The notes: generated from the letters alone by a model not told the origin. A stretch of 13,341 nucleotides of DNA from an uncultured Nitrososphaera sp. (GCA_946480575.1 CAMLKF010000048.1:1-13341); one strand, 5' to 3'. Positions 6,500 to 13,119 are shown, numbered from the stretch's first letter. Program-made: numbers and translations.

Positions 6500-6658
6500 T
6501 CAACCTACGTTCACGTCAGACCTGCGCCAAAGCCTGCGCTTGGGGTTGGTCCTGACCTTCCTGTTTGTCCTGATGACTACCCACGCCGGCACCGGCCTGT
6601 TCTGCCTTGTGCGCTTCATCAACCGCTTTTTGCGTGAGGTATTTTTCCGGGCAGCCAT
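6500..6658 (-). CDS. rpl39e: Large-subunit ribosomal protein L39e (eL39)
   Basis: A complete 52-residue frame runs [35 protein letters not shown] and [17 protein letters not shown] to TGA. The PAWV...[15 protein letters not shown] signature and the length (usually about 51) are diagnostic. L39e lies in the wall of the peptide exit tunnel. The gene is short enough to be missed by automatic calling. The ATG at 6658 has a TATA-like CTTAAAAAGC (minus strand, 6685-6694) about 30 bases upstream. rpl31e follows after ten bases in the same direction. Confidence 0.95.
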   Translation of the reverse strand: MAARKNTSRKKRLMKRTRQNRPVPAWVVIRTNRKVRTNPKRRLWRRSDVNVG

Positions 6659-6684
6659 ATACGAGCGTAGGATTCCCTTTTTCC

Positions 6685-6694
6685 GCTTTTTAAG
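6685..6694 (-). promoter_or_regulatory. TATA-like box of the rpl39e-rpl31e operon
   Basis: The minus strand reads CTTAAAAAGC about 27-36 bases before the rpl39e ATG. It lies just after the stop of the upstream membrane-protein gene, so the ribosomal operon has its own promoter. An AAGTG...CACTT inverted repeat at 6692-6713 overlaps this point and could help end the upstream transcript. Confidence 0.45.
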
Positions 6695-6707
6695 TGTTGG
6701 CGTGCCG

Positions 6708-7148
6708 TCACTTCCGCATCCTGAAAAATATGTAGACCATCACAAACGGCACGGCAGCAAGCGCAAAGGCATACTCGGCCTTCATAACCGACGACAGAGC
6801 TATCTCCAAGCCAAGGTACAGCGTGACGCCTGCCGGGATCAGGCCGAACATGATAAACCTGTGACTTCTCACCTTGAATTTTTCAATGTCCCTGTATGGG
6901 TACTGCAGGTGATGATAGATCACCGGCATGACAAAAAGCGATACGGCTGTCGTGATTGAAAAGAGCGCGACTAGCAAGGAAATCCTGTCAATGAATGCGA
7001 AATTCTCTGGTACCCTTATCGAGATTTCTAGCAGGAACCCGAAAAGGATGCCTGCAAAGGCCGTTAGCACCGTGCTTTCGCGAAGCACCGTCCCATAGTC
7101 CTGCACGAGCCTGTCCCTTGCCTCATCCTCTTTCCTGTTCAACGCCAC
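6708..7148 (-). CDS. DUF6328-like membrane protein (about four TM helices)
   Basis: A 146-residue protein with a charged N-terminus ([11 protein letters not shown]), then hydrophobic segments at about 27-44, 53-75, 98-118 and 124-141, and a basic end (FRMRK). The pattern of a first helix containing [13 protein letters not shown], a second ending VMPVIYHH and a basic loop before helix three resembles DUF6328, a family of unknown function. The start is GTG-GCG-TTG at 7148. A TATA-like TTAAGATTAT lies about 20-28 bases upstream. It is divergent from the flavin-reductase gene, and a dyad lies between the two starts, so the two could be controlled together. Confidence 0.7.
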   Translation of the reverse strand: MALNRKEDEARDRLVQDYGTVLRESTVLTAFAGILFGFLLEISIRVPENFAFIDRISLLVALFSITTAVSLFVMPVIYHHLQYPYRDIEKFKVRSHRFIMFGLIPAGVTLYLGLEIALSSVMKAEYAFALAAVPFVMVYIFFRMRK

Positions 7149-7181
7149 ATAATATAGGCAGATAATCTTAACAAGGGTTTG

Positions 7182-7211
7182 TATCGCCTAATAATTGATT
7201 AGGCAGCGATA
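7182..7211. promoter_or_regulatory. Inverted repeat over the flavin-reductase promoter, candidate operator
   Basis: TATCGCCTAAT at 7182-7192 is mirrored by ATTAGGC-AGC-GATA at 7198-7211, that is, 11-bp arms with a three-base insertion in the right arm and a five-base spacer. The AT-rich centre (TAATAATTGATTA) is also the best TATA candidate for the gene starting at 7226. A protein bound here would block TBP for that gene and perhaps influence the divergent membrane-protein gene. No regulator is encoded alongside. Confidence 0.55.
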
Positions 7212-7225
7212 GGAATGATGCTGCA

Positions 7226-8140
7226 ATGCCTGAGCAGGACATCATGGACAACGTCCACAGGTACTTTGCTACCACTGTTGCATTGATAACCACAAAGGGG
7301 AGCAAGTATGGCCAGAACGTGATGGCCGCCGAGTGGACGATGCAGATCTCGTACGAGCCAATGCTAATCGCAGTCTTTGTCCACGAGTCGCCGACATACT
7401 GGAACATAGAGGAGAACAGGGTGTTTGGCGTCAATATCGCCTCAGAGGAGCAGGCTGAGCTGGTGAACATTGCCGGCGGCTACTCTGGCACTGAGATAGA
7501 CAAGCTTGCAATACCGGGCGCCTTTGAAACATACAGAGCAAAGCACATCGACGTCCCGATGATAAAGGGGTGCGCGCTGAACGCCGAATGCAAAGTTATC
7601 ATAACAGAAAAGATGGGCGACCACATAATGGTGGTGGGCGAGGCTGTCAGCGCGAAATTTGACGACGGCAAATTCCCGCTCGTATACACGCGGGGAAATT
7701 ATAGAAAGCTGTCAAGGTCAAAAATCCCATCTGGGAGAAAGGGCGTGCTCGTGGCGCAGTCGCAGATGTCTGAATTCAAAAAGATGTCAAAGGGCCAATT
7801 CGCGCTCAAGGTAGCCGCGGCCGTGATAAGACAGAACCGCAAGATACTGCTTCAAAAATTTGGCGATTACTGGATCGTGCCTACGGTGGCAGTGGATAGG
7901 AGCACCAGCTACAGAGAGGCGCTCGAGCAGCACCTTGCTTCGATCAAAGTGTTTGCGCAAGTCGGAAGCATAAGCGGCATAGAGCGCATGATGCTCAAGA
8001 GCGGCAAGGCAGAACTTCGAGCCAACGTTATCACATTTGACTGCAGGTTCTCCTCGCTTGGAGAAGGCTCTGGTGCCACGTGGTTTGCCAGACCGCCGAA
8101 AAACATCGCTCTCAGGAACCTACTTGGCAAAAAGTCCTGA
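7226..8140 (+). CDS. Flavin reductase-like protein fused to a degenerate Nudix-like domain
   Basis: Residues 1 to about 165 are a flavin-reductase (FMN-binding split-barrel) domain. It opens DNVHRYFATTVALITTKG and contains the segments MAAEWTMQISYEPMLIAV, NIEENRVFGVNI and CKVIITEKMGDHIMVVGEA. Such enzymes pass electrons from NAD(P)H to flavin or bind flavin as oxidoreductases. After a linker, residues about 192-304 resemble a Nudix fold: KVAAAVIRQNRKILLQKFGDYWIVP matches its first strands, and SYREALEQHLASIKV sits where the Nudix box belongs. The box glycine and the catalytic REUxEE glutamates are missing, so hydrolase activity is unlikely and a ligand-sensing or structural role is more probable. 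The stop lies 21 bases inside the convergent aminotransferase gene. Confidence is high for the first domain and moderate for the second. Confidence 0.85.
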   Translation: MPEQDIMDNVHRYFATTVALITTKGSKYGQNVMAAEWTMQISYEPMLIAVFVHESPTYWNIEENRVFGVNIASEEQAELVNIAGGYSGTEIDKLAIPGAFETYRAKHIDVPMIKGCALNAECKVIITEKMGDHIMVVGEAVSAKFDDGKFPLVYTRGNYRKLSRSKIPSGRKGVLVAQSQMSEFKKMSKGQFALKVAAAVIRQNRKILLQKFGDYWIVPTVAVDRSTSYREALEQHLASIKVFAQVGSISGIERMMLKSGKAELRANVITFDCRFSSLGEGSGATWFARPPKNIALRNLLGKKS

Positions 8141-9445
8141 CTGCGCTATTTCTTCTGTGACGGCAAGCAGCTTCTTGACATCGCCTTCGTCGTGCGCGTA
8201 CGAGAGCGCTCCCATCTTGGTAGGAAGGAAGAATATGCCGTAGTCAGCTACCAGGGCAAAGTGGTATTTTGCCAGTAGCGCTTTGTCAGACGTGGCAACA
8301 TCGCTTGCGTTCATGACAACATCCTTGCGAAAGTGCGTCAGAAATATAGAGCCAGTGCCTGTCACCTGGCATGGGATCTCTCCTTCTGCAAATATCTTTG
8401 TCAAACCTTTCCTTGCCATGTTGCCAAGCCTGTCTATCTTTGTATATACACCTTTGTTCTTTTTCAAAAAGTTCAGCGTGGCAAGCCCTGCAGTCATGGT
8501 GACAGGGTTGGCAGAGAACGTTCCTCCGCCTATCGCGCAGCGCGCCTCCTTGTCCTTCCTTGCGACCGGGTCTGCAAGCGACATGATCTCTTTGTCGCCG
8601 CACACAATGCCGATGGGCATTCCGCCGCCAGCTATCTTGCCAAGCGTGAATAGATCGGGCTCGAGCTTGTAAATGCTCGCAGCGCCGTTCAGAGAAAGCC
8701 TGAATCCTGTGACTATTTCGTCCAGTATGAACAGGCTGCCGTTCTTTTTCGCAAATTCCTGCAGGCCCTGCAGGTAGCCGTCTACCGGCGTAATGCAGCC
8801 AGCGCCGCCCAGCACCGGCTCGATAATTACGCAGGCAAGATCGTCCCTGATAGTTTCAAGGACCTTAAGTGACGCGTCAAGGTTGTTGAATGGAATGGAC
8901 TCAACGTACTGGCCCTCGTCTTGTATAAGGCCGGGCCCTTCCTCTGTTTCGAATGGGTAGTTGACGGTCTGCATGAGCGTAGTGTTAAAGCCGTGCCAGC
9001 CGCCTATCGCTTTTGCAATAACGCGCCTGCCAGTTTTTGCGCGCGCAAGCCTGACTGCATACATCGTAGCCTCGGAGCCGGTGCTCGAGAAGCGCATCAT
9101 CTCTGCCCCTGGCATCAGCTTTTGTATTGTCTCGCCAAGCTCGATGCTCACGTCATTGACAGTGCCATAGAGGGTGCCGTTTCGTACCTGCTGTGCGAGC
9201 GAGTCTGCCACCGGCTTGGGCGAATGGCCAAGAATAAGTGCCCAGTGGCCCATCCAGTAATCAGTGTATTTGTTGCCATCGACGTCGCGCAGCTGCCTGC
9301 CTTTGGCAGAATTGACAAAGAACGGGTAAGGCTCAAAATAGCGAATATTATGGCTAATGCCGCCAGGGAAGACCTTGGCAGACCGCGAATAGAGGCGCCC
9401 GGACTTTATCGTCCTGCGATGGTAATTGCCGGCGTAGTCATGCAT
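8120..9445 (-). CDS. Class III aminotransferase of the glutamate-1-semialdehyde 2,1-aminomutase type
   Basis: A 441-residue PLP enzyme. The substrate entry region YPFFVNSAKGRQLRDVDGN lies at about 40-58, the phosphate-binding SSTGSEATMYAVRLARA at 120-136, the PLP-nitrogen Asp at 242 in LDEIVTGFRL, the Schiff-base lysine at 270 in TLGKIAGGGMPIG, and the second phosphate site near GGGTFSANPVTM. This is the layout of GSA aminomutase, which makes 5-aminolevulinate for haem and other tetrapyrroles. The usual CYHGHHD motif reads GGWHGFNTTLM and GTLSGNP reads GTFSANP, so it may be a paralog with another substrate rather than the housekeeping HemL. No other hem genes are adjacent. A TATA-like GGATTATAC lies about 35 bases before the ATG. 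Confidence 0.85.
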   Translation of the reverse strand: MHDYAGNYHRRTIKSGRLYSRSAKVFPGGISHNIRYFEPYPFFVNSAKGRQLRDVDGNKYTDYWMGHWALILGHSPKPVADSLAQQVRNGTLYGTVNDVSIELGETIQKLMPGAEMMRFSSTGSEATMYAVRLARAKTGRRVIAKAIGGWHGFNTTLMQTVNYPFETEEGPGLIQDEGQYVESIPFNNLDASLKVLETIRDDLACVIIEPVLGGAGCITPVDGYLQGLQEFAKKNGSLFILDEIVTGFRLSLNGAASIYKLEPDLFTLGKIAGGGMPIGIVCGDKEIMSLADPVARKDKEARCAIGGGTFSANPVTMTAGLATLNFLKKNKGVYTKIDRLGNMARKGLTKIFAEGEIPCQVTGTGSIFLTHFRKDVVMNASDVATSDKALLAKYHFALVADYGIFFLPTKMGALSYAHDEGDVKKLLAVTEEIAQSGLFAK

Positions 9446-9508
9446 GATGTATGAACGTAACTGCCTGCAAGCTGATTCCTGTATAATCCTTTGTTTTGTG
9501 GCCGCACG

Positions 9509-9517
9509 TTTAATTAA
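9509..9517 (+). promoter_or_regulatory. TATA-like box for the 51-aa zinc-binding protein gene
   Basis: TTTAATTAA is a strong archaeal TATA-like element, 30-38 bases before the ATG at 9547. It supports the short frame downstream being transcribed. Confidence 0.5.
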
Positions 9518-9546
9518 GAGCGACGCGCAAAAGTGTCGCTGCTGCG

Positions 9547-9702
9547 ATGAACTGCCTAGAATGCCACCATTCCCACCGGACGCACGAATTCGTCAAGGGA
9601 GAGACGAACTCTATTTTGCAGGTAGGCCGGTGCCTTGTGCCAGGGTGCGAATGCCAACAGTACATTGACAATATAGAAAAGATAGACGAGGACCTTCTCT
9701 AG
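9547..9702 (+). CDS. Small putative zinc-binding protein (51 aa)
   Basis: A complete short frame reads MNCLECHHSHRTHEFVKG, then ETNSILQVGRCLVPGCECQQ, and ends YIDNIEKIDEDLL before TAG. Cysteines 3 and 6 form one CxxC knuckle; cysteines 29, 34 and 36 form a second group (RCLVPGCEC). Four histidines lie near the first knuckle. The spacing suits a single zinc site. The acidic, helical C-terminus could be an interaction segment. The strong TATA-like box in front supports it. No family is recognised. Its stop lies two bases from that of the convergent interrupted membrane gene. Confidence 0.7.
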   Translation: MNCLECHHSHRTHEFVKGETNSILQVGRCLVPGCECQQYIDNIEKIDEDLL

Positions 9703-9704
9703 GG

Positions 9705-9971
9705 TCACTTGCCTCTCAGGGAAGGCAGGATCTGTGCTTCTTCTGGCGTTATCTCTTCGGTAGGCGGCGGCAGGCCGTACTGTTCCCTCAGTATTCTTTG
9801 CTGCTCCCTCAGAGCGTCATCTGAAAAGCTTGGGCCAATGTGGGCAAACTACGCCGAGAGAACGATTACGACGGCGAGAGAAACTCCCATCACAAGGATG
9901 CATGACGCGACTATCTTCATGTTCTGGCTATGGTAGTCATCCTCAGAAGAAGACTCCTTGTGCACACACAT
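9705..9971 (-). pseudogene. One-TM small protein interrupted by an in-frame amber codon
   Basis: From an ATG at 9971 the minus strand encodes a polar start (MCVHKESSSEDDYHSQN) and one membrane segment at about residues 18-40 (KIVASCILVMGVSLAVVIVL, then SA). A TAG at codon 41 (9851-9849) follows, and then in the same frame a hydrophilic tail of 47 residues (FAHIGPSFSDDALREQQ, RILREQYGLPPPTEEI, TPEEAQILPSLRGK) to TGA. There is no start codon after the TAG, so the tail needs the full frame. TAG ends several intact genes in this window, so read-through or pyrrolysine use is unlikely. A single substitution (for example from TAC) or a base-calling error is the simplest cause. TATA-like stretches lie 20-35 bases upstream. 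Confidence 0.6.
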
Positions 9972-10065
9972 ATGTTTCCAGTAAGTCATTAAATGATGCT
10001 TTTTAAAAATATTCGCGTCTCATTCGACAGAAAAATAATATCGTGCATGTGTGTAATGCTCTCTC

Positions 10066-10527
10066 ATGACAGCAGTAGTAGAAGAAACACTTGCTTCGCT
10101 TGGCATCAAGCTTCCGGTCCCGCCGGCGCCTGCCGGCTCGTATGTGCCTGTAGTCGTAACGGGCAACCTTGCTTTTGTGGCGGGCCAGATACCTACAGGA
10201 GGCGGCCAGGTAAAGTTCAGGGGCAAAATCGGACGGGACCTAACAATAGAGGCGGGGCAGCAGGCCGCAAGGCTTTGCACGATAAATGCGCTTGCCCAGC
10301 TAAAGTCTGCGCTTGGCAGCCTCGACAGGGTCAAGCGCTTTGTCAAGCTCACCGGCTTTGTCAACTGCGACCCGTCGTTCACCGATCAGCCAAAGGTCAT
10401 CAACTGCGCGTCAGACCTGCTCGTGCAGGTGTTCAAGGACAATGGCAAGCACGCAAGGGCGGCCGTGGGAGTTAGCAGCCTACCTCTTGACAGCGCGGTA
10501 GAGATCGAGTTCATAGCGGAAATCTGA
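10066..10527 (+). CDS. RidA (YjgF/YER057c) family protein
   Basis: A 153-residue protein of the RidA superfamily, whose best-known members hydrolyse reactive enamines/imines released by PLP enzymes. It opens TLASLGIKLPVPPAPAGSY, followed by VVVTGNLAFVAGQIPTGGG, and has KIGRDLTIEAGQQAARLCTI, FVKLTGFVNCDPSFTDQPKV and HARAAVGVSSLPLDSAVEIE. The arginine before AVGV corresponds to the substrate carboxylate-binding Arg of active RidA. The LASLGI start and length place it with the longer RidA subgroup that begins with a similar leader. It works as a cytosolic trimer in characterised relatives. A TATA-like AAAAATAATA at about 10031-10040 lies some 30 bases upstream. It is near, but not in an operon with, the PLP aminotransferase. 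Confidence 0.9.
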   Translation: MTAVVEETLASLGIKLPVPPAPAGSYVPVVVTGNLAFVAGQIPTGGGQVKFRGKIGRDLTIEAGQQAARLCTINALAQLKSALGSLDRVKRFVKLTGFVNCDPSFTDQPKVINCASDLLVQVFKDNGKHARAAVGVSSLPLDSAVEIEFIAEI

Positions 10528-10617
10528 GTTAGGCATTATGAATGAGATTATTATTATTATAATATTTCATCTACTGATGTCGTAAGTAAGAATTTGCATA
10601 AAGATCAGCTCCTGCAA

Positions 10618-10633
10618 GAGGTATACATACCTC
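10618..10633. repeat. Short inverted repeat GAGGTAT-AC-ATACCTC
   Basis: Seven-base arms around a two-base spacer give a 14-of-16 palindrome in the gap after the RidA gene. It could be a protein-binding site for the gene remnant that follows. It is not a good terminator because no T-run adjoins it. Confidence 0.5.
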
Positions 10634-10705
10634 AAGAATAATTGGCGCGCACAGCGCAGTGACGTTCGTCGTGATAACTGACTAGAAGGGCAAAAAGTTC
10701 TTGGG

Positions 10706-11002
10706 GTGGAAGACAGAGAAGACCTTGCTCGGCAGTATTCTGGCAGAGAAATTGAAGAATACGCTCTCCTGCCGCAATAAAGGCACATATCAACGTCAAA
10801 TTCGAGCCGCTGGTAGGCAAGACCTGCTACGAAATAGGGATTTTTACGAGAAATTGATAATACCCTCAATAATACACATCTCGTACAACCCAAAGCACAA
10901 GATCTTTGTCTTTCTGTCGTTCGAACCGGTACCGACGTGCAACCTGTGATCGAGGAAAAGATAATGCCGATAATTGAAGAAGATAAAGACTTTTTTATGT
11001 AG
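10706..11002 (+). pseudogene. Hypothetical gene (about 98 aa) broken by three one-base shifts
   Basis: Four consecutive frame segments read as one protein: VEDREDLARQYSGREIEEYAL from about 10706 (GTG), then PAAIKAHINVKFEPLVGK and TCYEIGIFT, then EKLIIPSIIHISYNPKHK and IFVFLSFEPV, then DVQPVIEEKIMPIIEEDK and DFFM with TAG at 11000-11002. Each junction moves the frame back by one base, as if single bases were lost near 10762-10772, 10844-10850 (a T run) and 10930-10936. Each segment is closed by a stop in its own frame. The composite has alternating hydrophobic strands and an acidic end. No known family is recognised. The orientation is the same as the RidA gene and the next remnant. Confidence 0.55.
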
Positions 11003-11057
11003 GGTCCGAACAGAGCGCTGCTTAAATACTGTTAGCGTTTCAGAATGGGTAAATAAA

Positions 11058-11320
11058 TTGTCAGATGATGTTTGTAATTATGATACGCCTTTCCCTCCTT
11101 CACAGCTGCATCCTGCAGTGAACTGGGCCTTTAACACGCTTGGCGGCAGGCAAAAGAAGCCTTTCTCGACCATCCGCACAAAGAGGGCATTGACCTTGAA
11201 AGCGAATCGCAATGCATACTAAACCAGTTGGCCGCTGCACTGGAGCAGCTCTCTGCCAAGGACGCAGCAACCCTTATGATGATGGAAATGGTGTGGCATT
11301 TTCTGAAAAAGAAAGTCTAG
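11058..11320 (+). pseudogene. Hypothetical gene (about 87 aa) broken by a one-base shift near 11133-11138
   Basis: The first frame reads LSDDVCNYDTPFPPSQLH and PAVNWAFN. The frame one base back continues AWRQAKEAFLDHPHKEG, IDLESESQCILNQLAAAL, EQLSAKDAATLMMMEM and VWHFLKKKV before TAG. Restoring one base makes the 263-base span 88 codons. The second half is strongly helical. A TATA-like CTTAAATAC lies at 11021-11029. The ATG at 11045 is out of frame with the protein, so TTG at 11058 is the best visible start. No family is recognised. It stops 10 bases before the convergent DHH gene. Confidence 0.55.
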
Positions 11321-11330
11321 CCGACTCTAT

Positions 11331-12308
11331 CTATTCTACCCTACTGTCGAGCATCTCTATGAATTCCTGCAGCCTGTCCTTTGGTATAACCGCACCGGAC
11401 GCCCTGTCATGACCGCCGCCACTCCCACCAAGCGCTGAAGCAATCTCATTGGTAAGCCGGCCAAGGTGGACCTTGCATTCCTGCGAGCCCCGTATTGACA
11501 CGACGTAGGACTTGATGTCGTCCTTTAGCTTGTAGACCATTGCCGCGGGCTTGCCGGACGAGCCCAACACAAAGTTGACCACCATGCTAGAGGACAGCTC
11601 AACTGTGCTTGGCGCGTGGGCAAGGTTATCCAGCTTTACTACGGAATCTTGTATCGATTCGACTGCCTGCGCCACCTTCTTGGCGTATTTCTCGGCAATC
11701 TCAAAGCCATCCTTGATGTCGTGCGGGTACTTCATCTTGGCAAGCGTGTCGACTATCTTGACGAGGAACTCATCATTGTGCTGGCTTGCTGATATCATGT
11801 ACGACAGCGCAGTAGCCTCCAGCATCAGAAACTGCCTGTCGAACCTTGGCACTATGCCTGACGCAATAGGCTTGTTTTCCATATAGTCCGTGAGCGCGCC
11901 CATCGCTGCAAAGAACGCCGCATGGTTCGGCAGCTTTTTCCTGTACTTGCTGTAGACCTGCACACTCGTACATTCTTCTATTGTATGCACAAGAGTTACG
12001 CCTACCTTTTTGAGCGCCTGCACCGTTTCCTTGTCGATGTAGTGGTGATCGATGTATGTCACCTCTGTGTCAGCGGACGCCATCTTGTCGAGCAATTCGA
12101 CAAACCTCTGCTCGTTCTTTTTAGACAGGCCAAGGTCGCATATGAACAGCTGCTCTATCTTGCCCGACTCGGCGACTTTTTCAAGCTTGGAAATCAAGTT
12201 GGCGTAATCAACAAGGATCACTTTTTGCGCGTCGAACGCAGCCTTGACAAGGATGGCAGAGGAAATGCCGTCCACGTCTTCCTTGTGCGAGATGCAGATG
12301 ACAGACAT
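11331..12308 (-). CDS. DHH/DHHA1-family phosphoesterase (RecJ/NrnA-like)
   Basis: About 325 residues with the order of a DHH phosphoesterase. ISHKEDVDGISSA near the start gives the metal-binding DxDG, FICDLGLS supplies the next Asp, and VTYIDHH at about residues 84-89 is the DHH motif. After a helical middle, the C-terminal DHHA1 domain ends with GGSGGGHDRASGA, the GGGH substrate-binding motif. Such enzymes use Mn2+ to cleave phosphodiesters, for example short oligonucleotides, single-stranded DNA or cyclic dinucleotides; the substrate here is not evident. All catalytic residues appear present. I place the start at the ATG at 12308 (MSVICISH). A TTG nine bases earlier is possible, but a TATA-like ATTAAATC at 12336-12343 fits a nearly leaderless ATG start. 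Confidence 0.88.
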   Translation of the reverse strand: MSVICISHKEDVDGISSAILVKAAFDAQKVILVDYANLISKLEKVAESGKIEQLFICDLGLSKKNEQRFVELLDKMASADTEVTYIDHHYIDKETVQALKKVGVTLVHTIEECTSVQVYSKYRKKLPNHAAFFAAMGALTDYMENKPIASGIVPRFDRQFLMLEATALSYMISASQHNDEFLVKIVDTLAKMKYPHDIKDGFEIAEKYAKKVAQAVESIQDSVVKLDNLAHAPSTVELSSSMVVNFVLGSSGKPAAMVYKLKDDIKSYVVSIRGSQECKVHLGRLTNEIASALGGSGGGHDRASGAVIPKDRLQEFIEMLDSRVE

Positions 12309-12339
12309 TGGGTCCAAGTTGGGATTTTGTTACCCAGAT

Positions 12340-12895
12340 TTAATGGTTCGTTAAAAGTCTAATCCTGATATTATTACTGCTAGTATCTGTGCTGAAGTTT
12401 GGCTCTTTTACTTTCCAAAAATGGCGGCTCTTTTGATATGAGCATATGTCCTCCACTTTCTGCACTATCGCTTCACAGGTTATCGGCTTCATCACCACGA
12501 TGTCTGAGCCGACTCTCATCGCGAGAGCCCTTAAGTTCTCTTCTTCTTCTTCTTCTTCAACTACTAGTACCATTATATCTTCTGGCAGGCTTTTCTCTCC
12601 TGACGTTTATTACGACATCGACGCCCTCGTCGCCTGCTATCGGACCATCCATCACAATGATATCGGACCTTGTCCTTTATCCCTCTGAAAATATCATGCA
12701 TTCTTGGGCTGACATTGCGCTCATGACCTTAAAGTTCCCCAGCTGAAATAGTATGCCTCCTAGATAGGAGAGGATGAACGGCGAAGTGTCAGCAGCTATC
12801 GAAATGAGCGGCTTGCTTTGTTCCGGATCTCTTTCTTCTATTATTACTGCTGCCACTACTACGATATCTCTTTTTCTGTTCTTACCTCCCGGCAA
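12340..12895 (-). pseudogene. Decayed response-regulator receiver domain gene
   Basis: Pieces in different minus-strand frames line up with a receiver domain. First, KPLISIAADTSPFILSYLGG, followed by ILFQLGNFKVMSAMSAQECM, matches strand 1-helix 1-strand 2, with AADT in place of the acidic pocket. Next, DIIVMDGPIAGDEGVDVV carries the phosphoacceptor Asp. Last, EDIMVLVVEEEEEE, then NLRALAMRVGSDIVV and MKPITCEAIVQKVEDI, carries the conserved Lys-Pro. The frame changes near 12681-12685 and 12665-12669 and again near 12589-12595, and a TAA interrupts the first frame. A GAA-repeat expansion encodes the run of Glu. The upstream GGAGGT at 12884-12889 is a good ribosome-binding site for a start at a nearby GTG or TTG. 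No output domain was found. Its 3' end overlaps the promoter area of the DHH gene. Confidence 0.6.
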
Positions 12896-12963
12896 TCCTA
12901 TAGGGTGTGTTAGATCTATGACCTAATAAGGTAAGTTCTGTAGATTGTTGTTAGCTAAAGCAT

Positions 12964-12976
12964 GAAATAAAAAACG
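12964..12976 (-). terminator. T-rich transcription stop downstream of the 23S rRNA
   Basis: Read on the minus strand, GCGTTTTTTATTTC follows the rRNA 3' flank. Archaeal RNA polymerase ends transcription at T-rich stretches, so this is a likely end of the rRNA transcript, about 145-155 bases after the mature 23S end. Confidence 0.45.
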
Positions 12977-13067
12977 CATATGGCCGCCGTGCATAGGATC
13001 ACAGATGCTTTACGATGTTCTTTGCGTGTTTCCGGAGACTGCAAATGCGCACAAAACAATATGGCGC

Positions 13068-13119
13068 GTCCGCTGCCACCATACTAGTGGCTTACCACCA
13101 ATATGACGGTGGCGCGAAC
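13068..13119 (-). other. Long hairpin just after the 23S rRNA 3' end, likely processing element
   Basis: On the minus strand GTTCGC pairs with GCGGAC, GCCAC with GTGGC, CATA with TATG, and TTGGTGG with CCACTAG (including wobbles), around a TAAG loop. A three-base bulge (CGT) and a single unpaired A interrupt it. It lies immediately after the expected 23S 3' end. A three-base bulge beside a four-base helix recalls part of a bulge-helix-bulge cleavage site, but only one such bulge is present, so it may instead be a local processing or stability hairpin. Confidence 0.5.

Noticed and set aside
6480..6959. Plus-strand frame of 159 codons across rpl39e and the DUF6328-like gene
   Set aside because: It runs antisense to two well-supported genes and starts at TTG; the translation has no motif.
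9849..9851. Pyrrolysine-type amber decoding
   Set aside because: TAG is used as the normal stop by several intact genes here, and no known pyrrolysine-using protein is present.
10567..10893. Minus-strand frame of 108 codons opposite the broken hypothetical gene
   Set aside because: Its Ser/Arg/Cys-rich translation looks like antisense, whereas the plus-strand segments read as protein.
10919..10927. GTTCGAACC resembling a tRNA T-loop
   Set aside because: No acceptor, D-arm or anticodon stem can be drawn around it, and it lies in a coding-like segment.
12974..12990. Minus-strand GGCGGCCATATGCG, similar to the start of archaeal 5S rRNA
   Set aside because: It is followed at once by a T-rich stretch and then unrelated sequence, so no 5S body is present.
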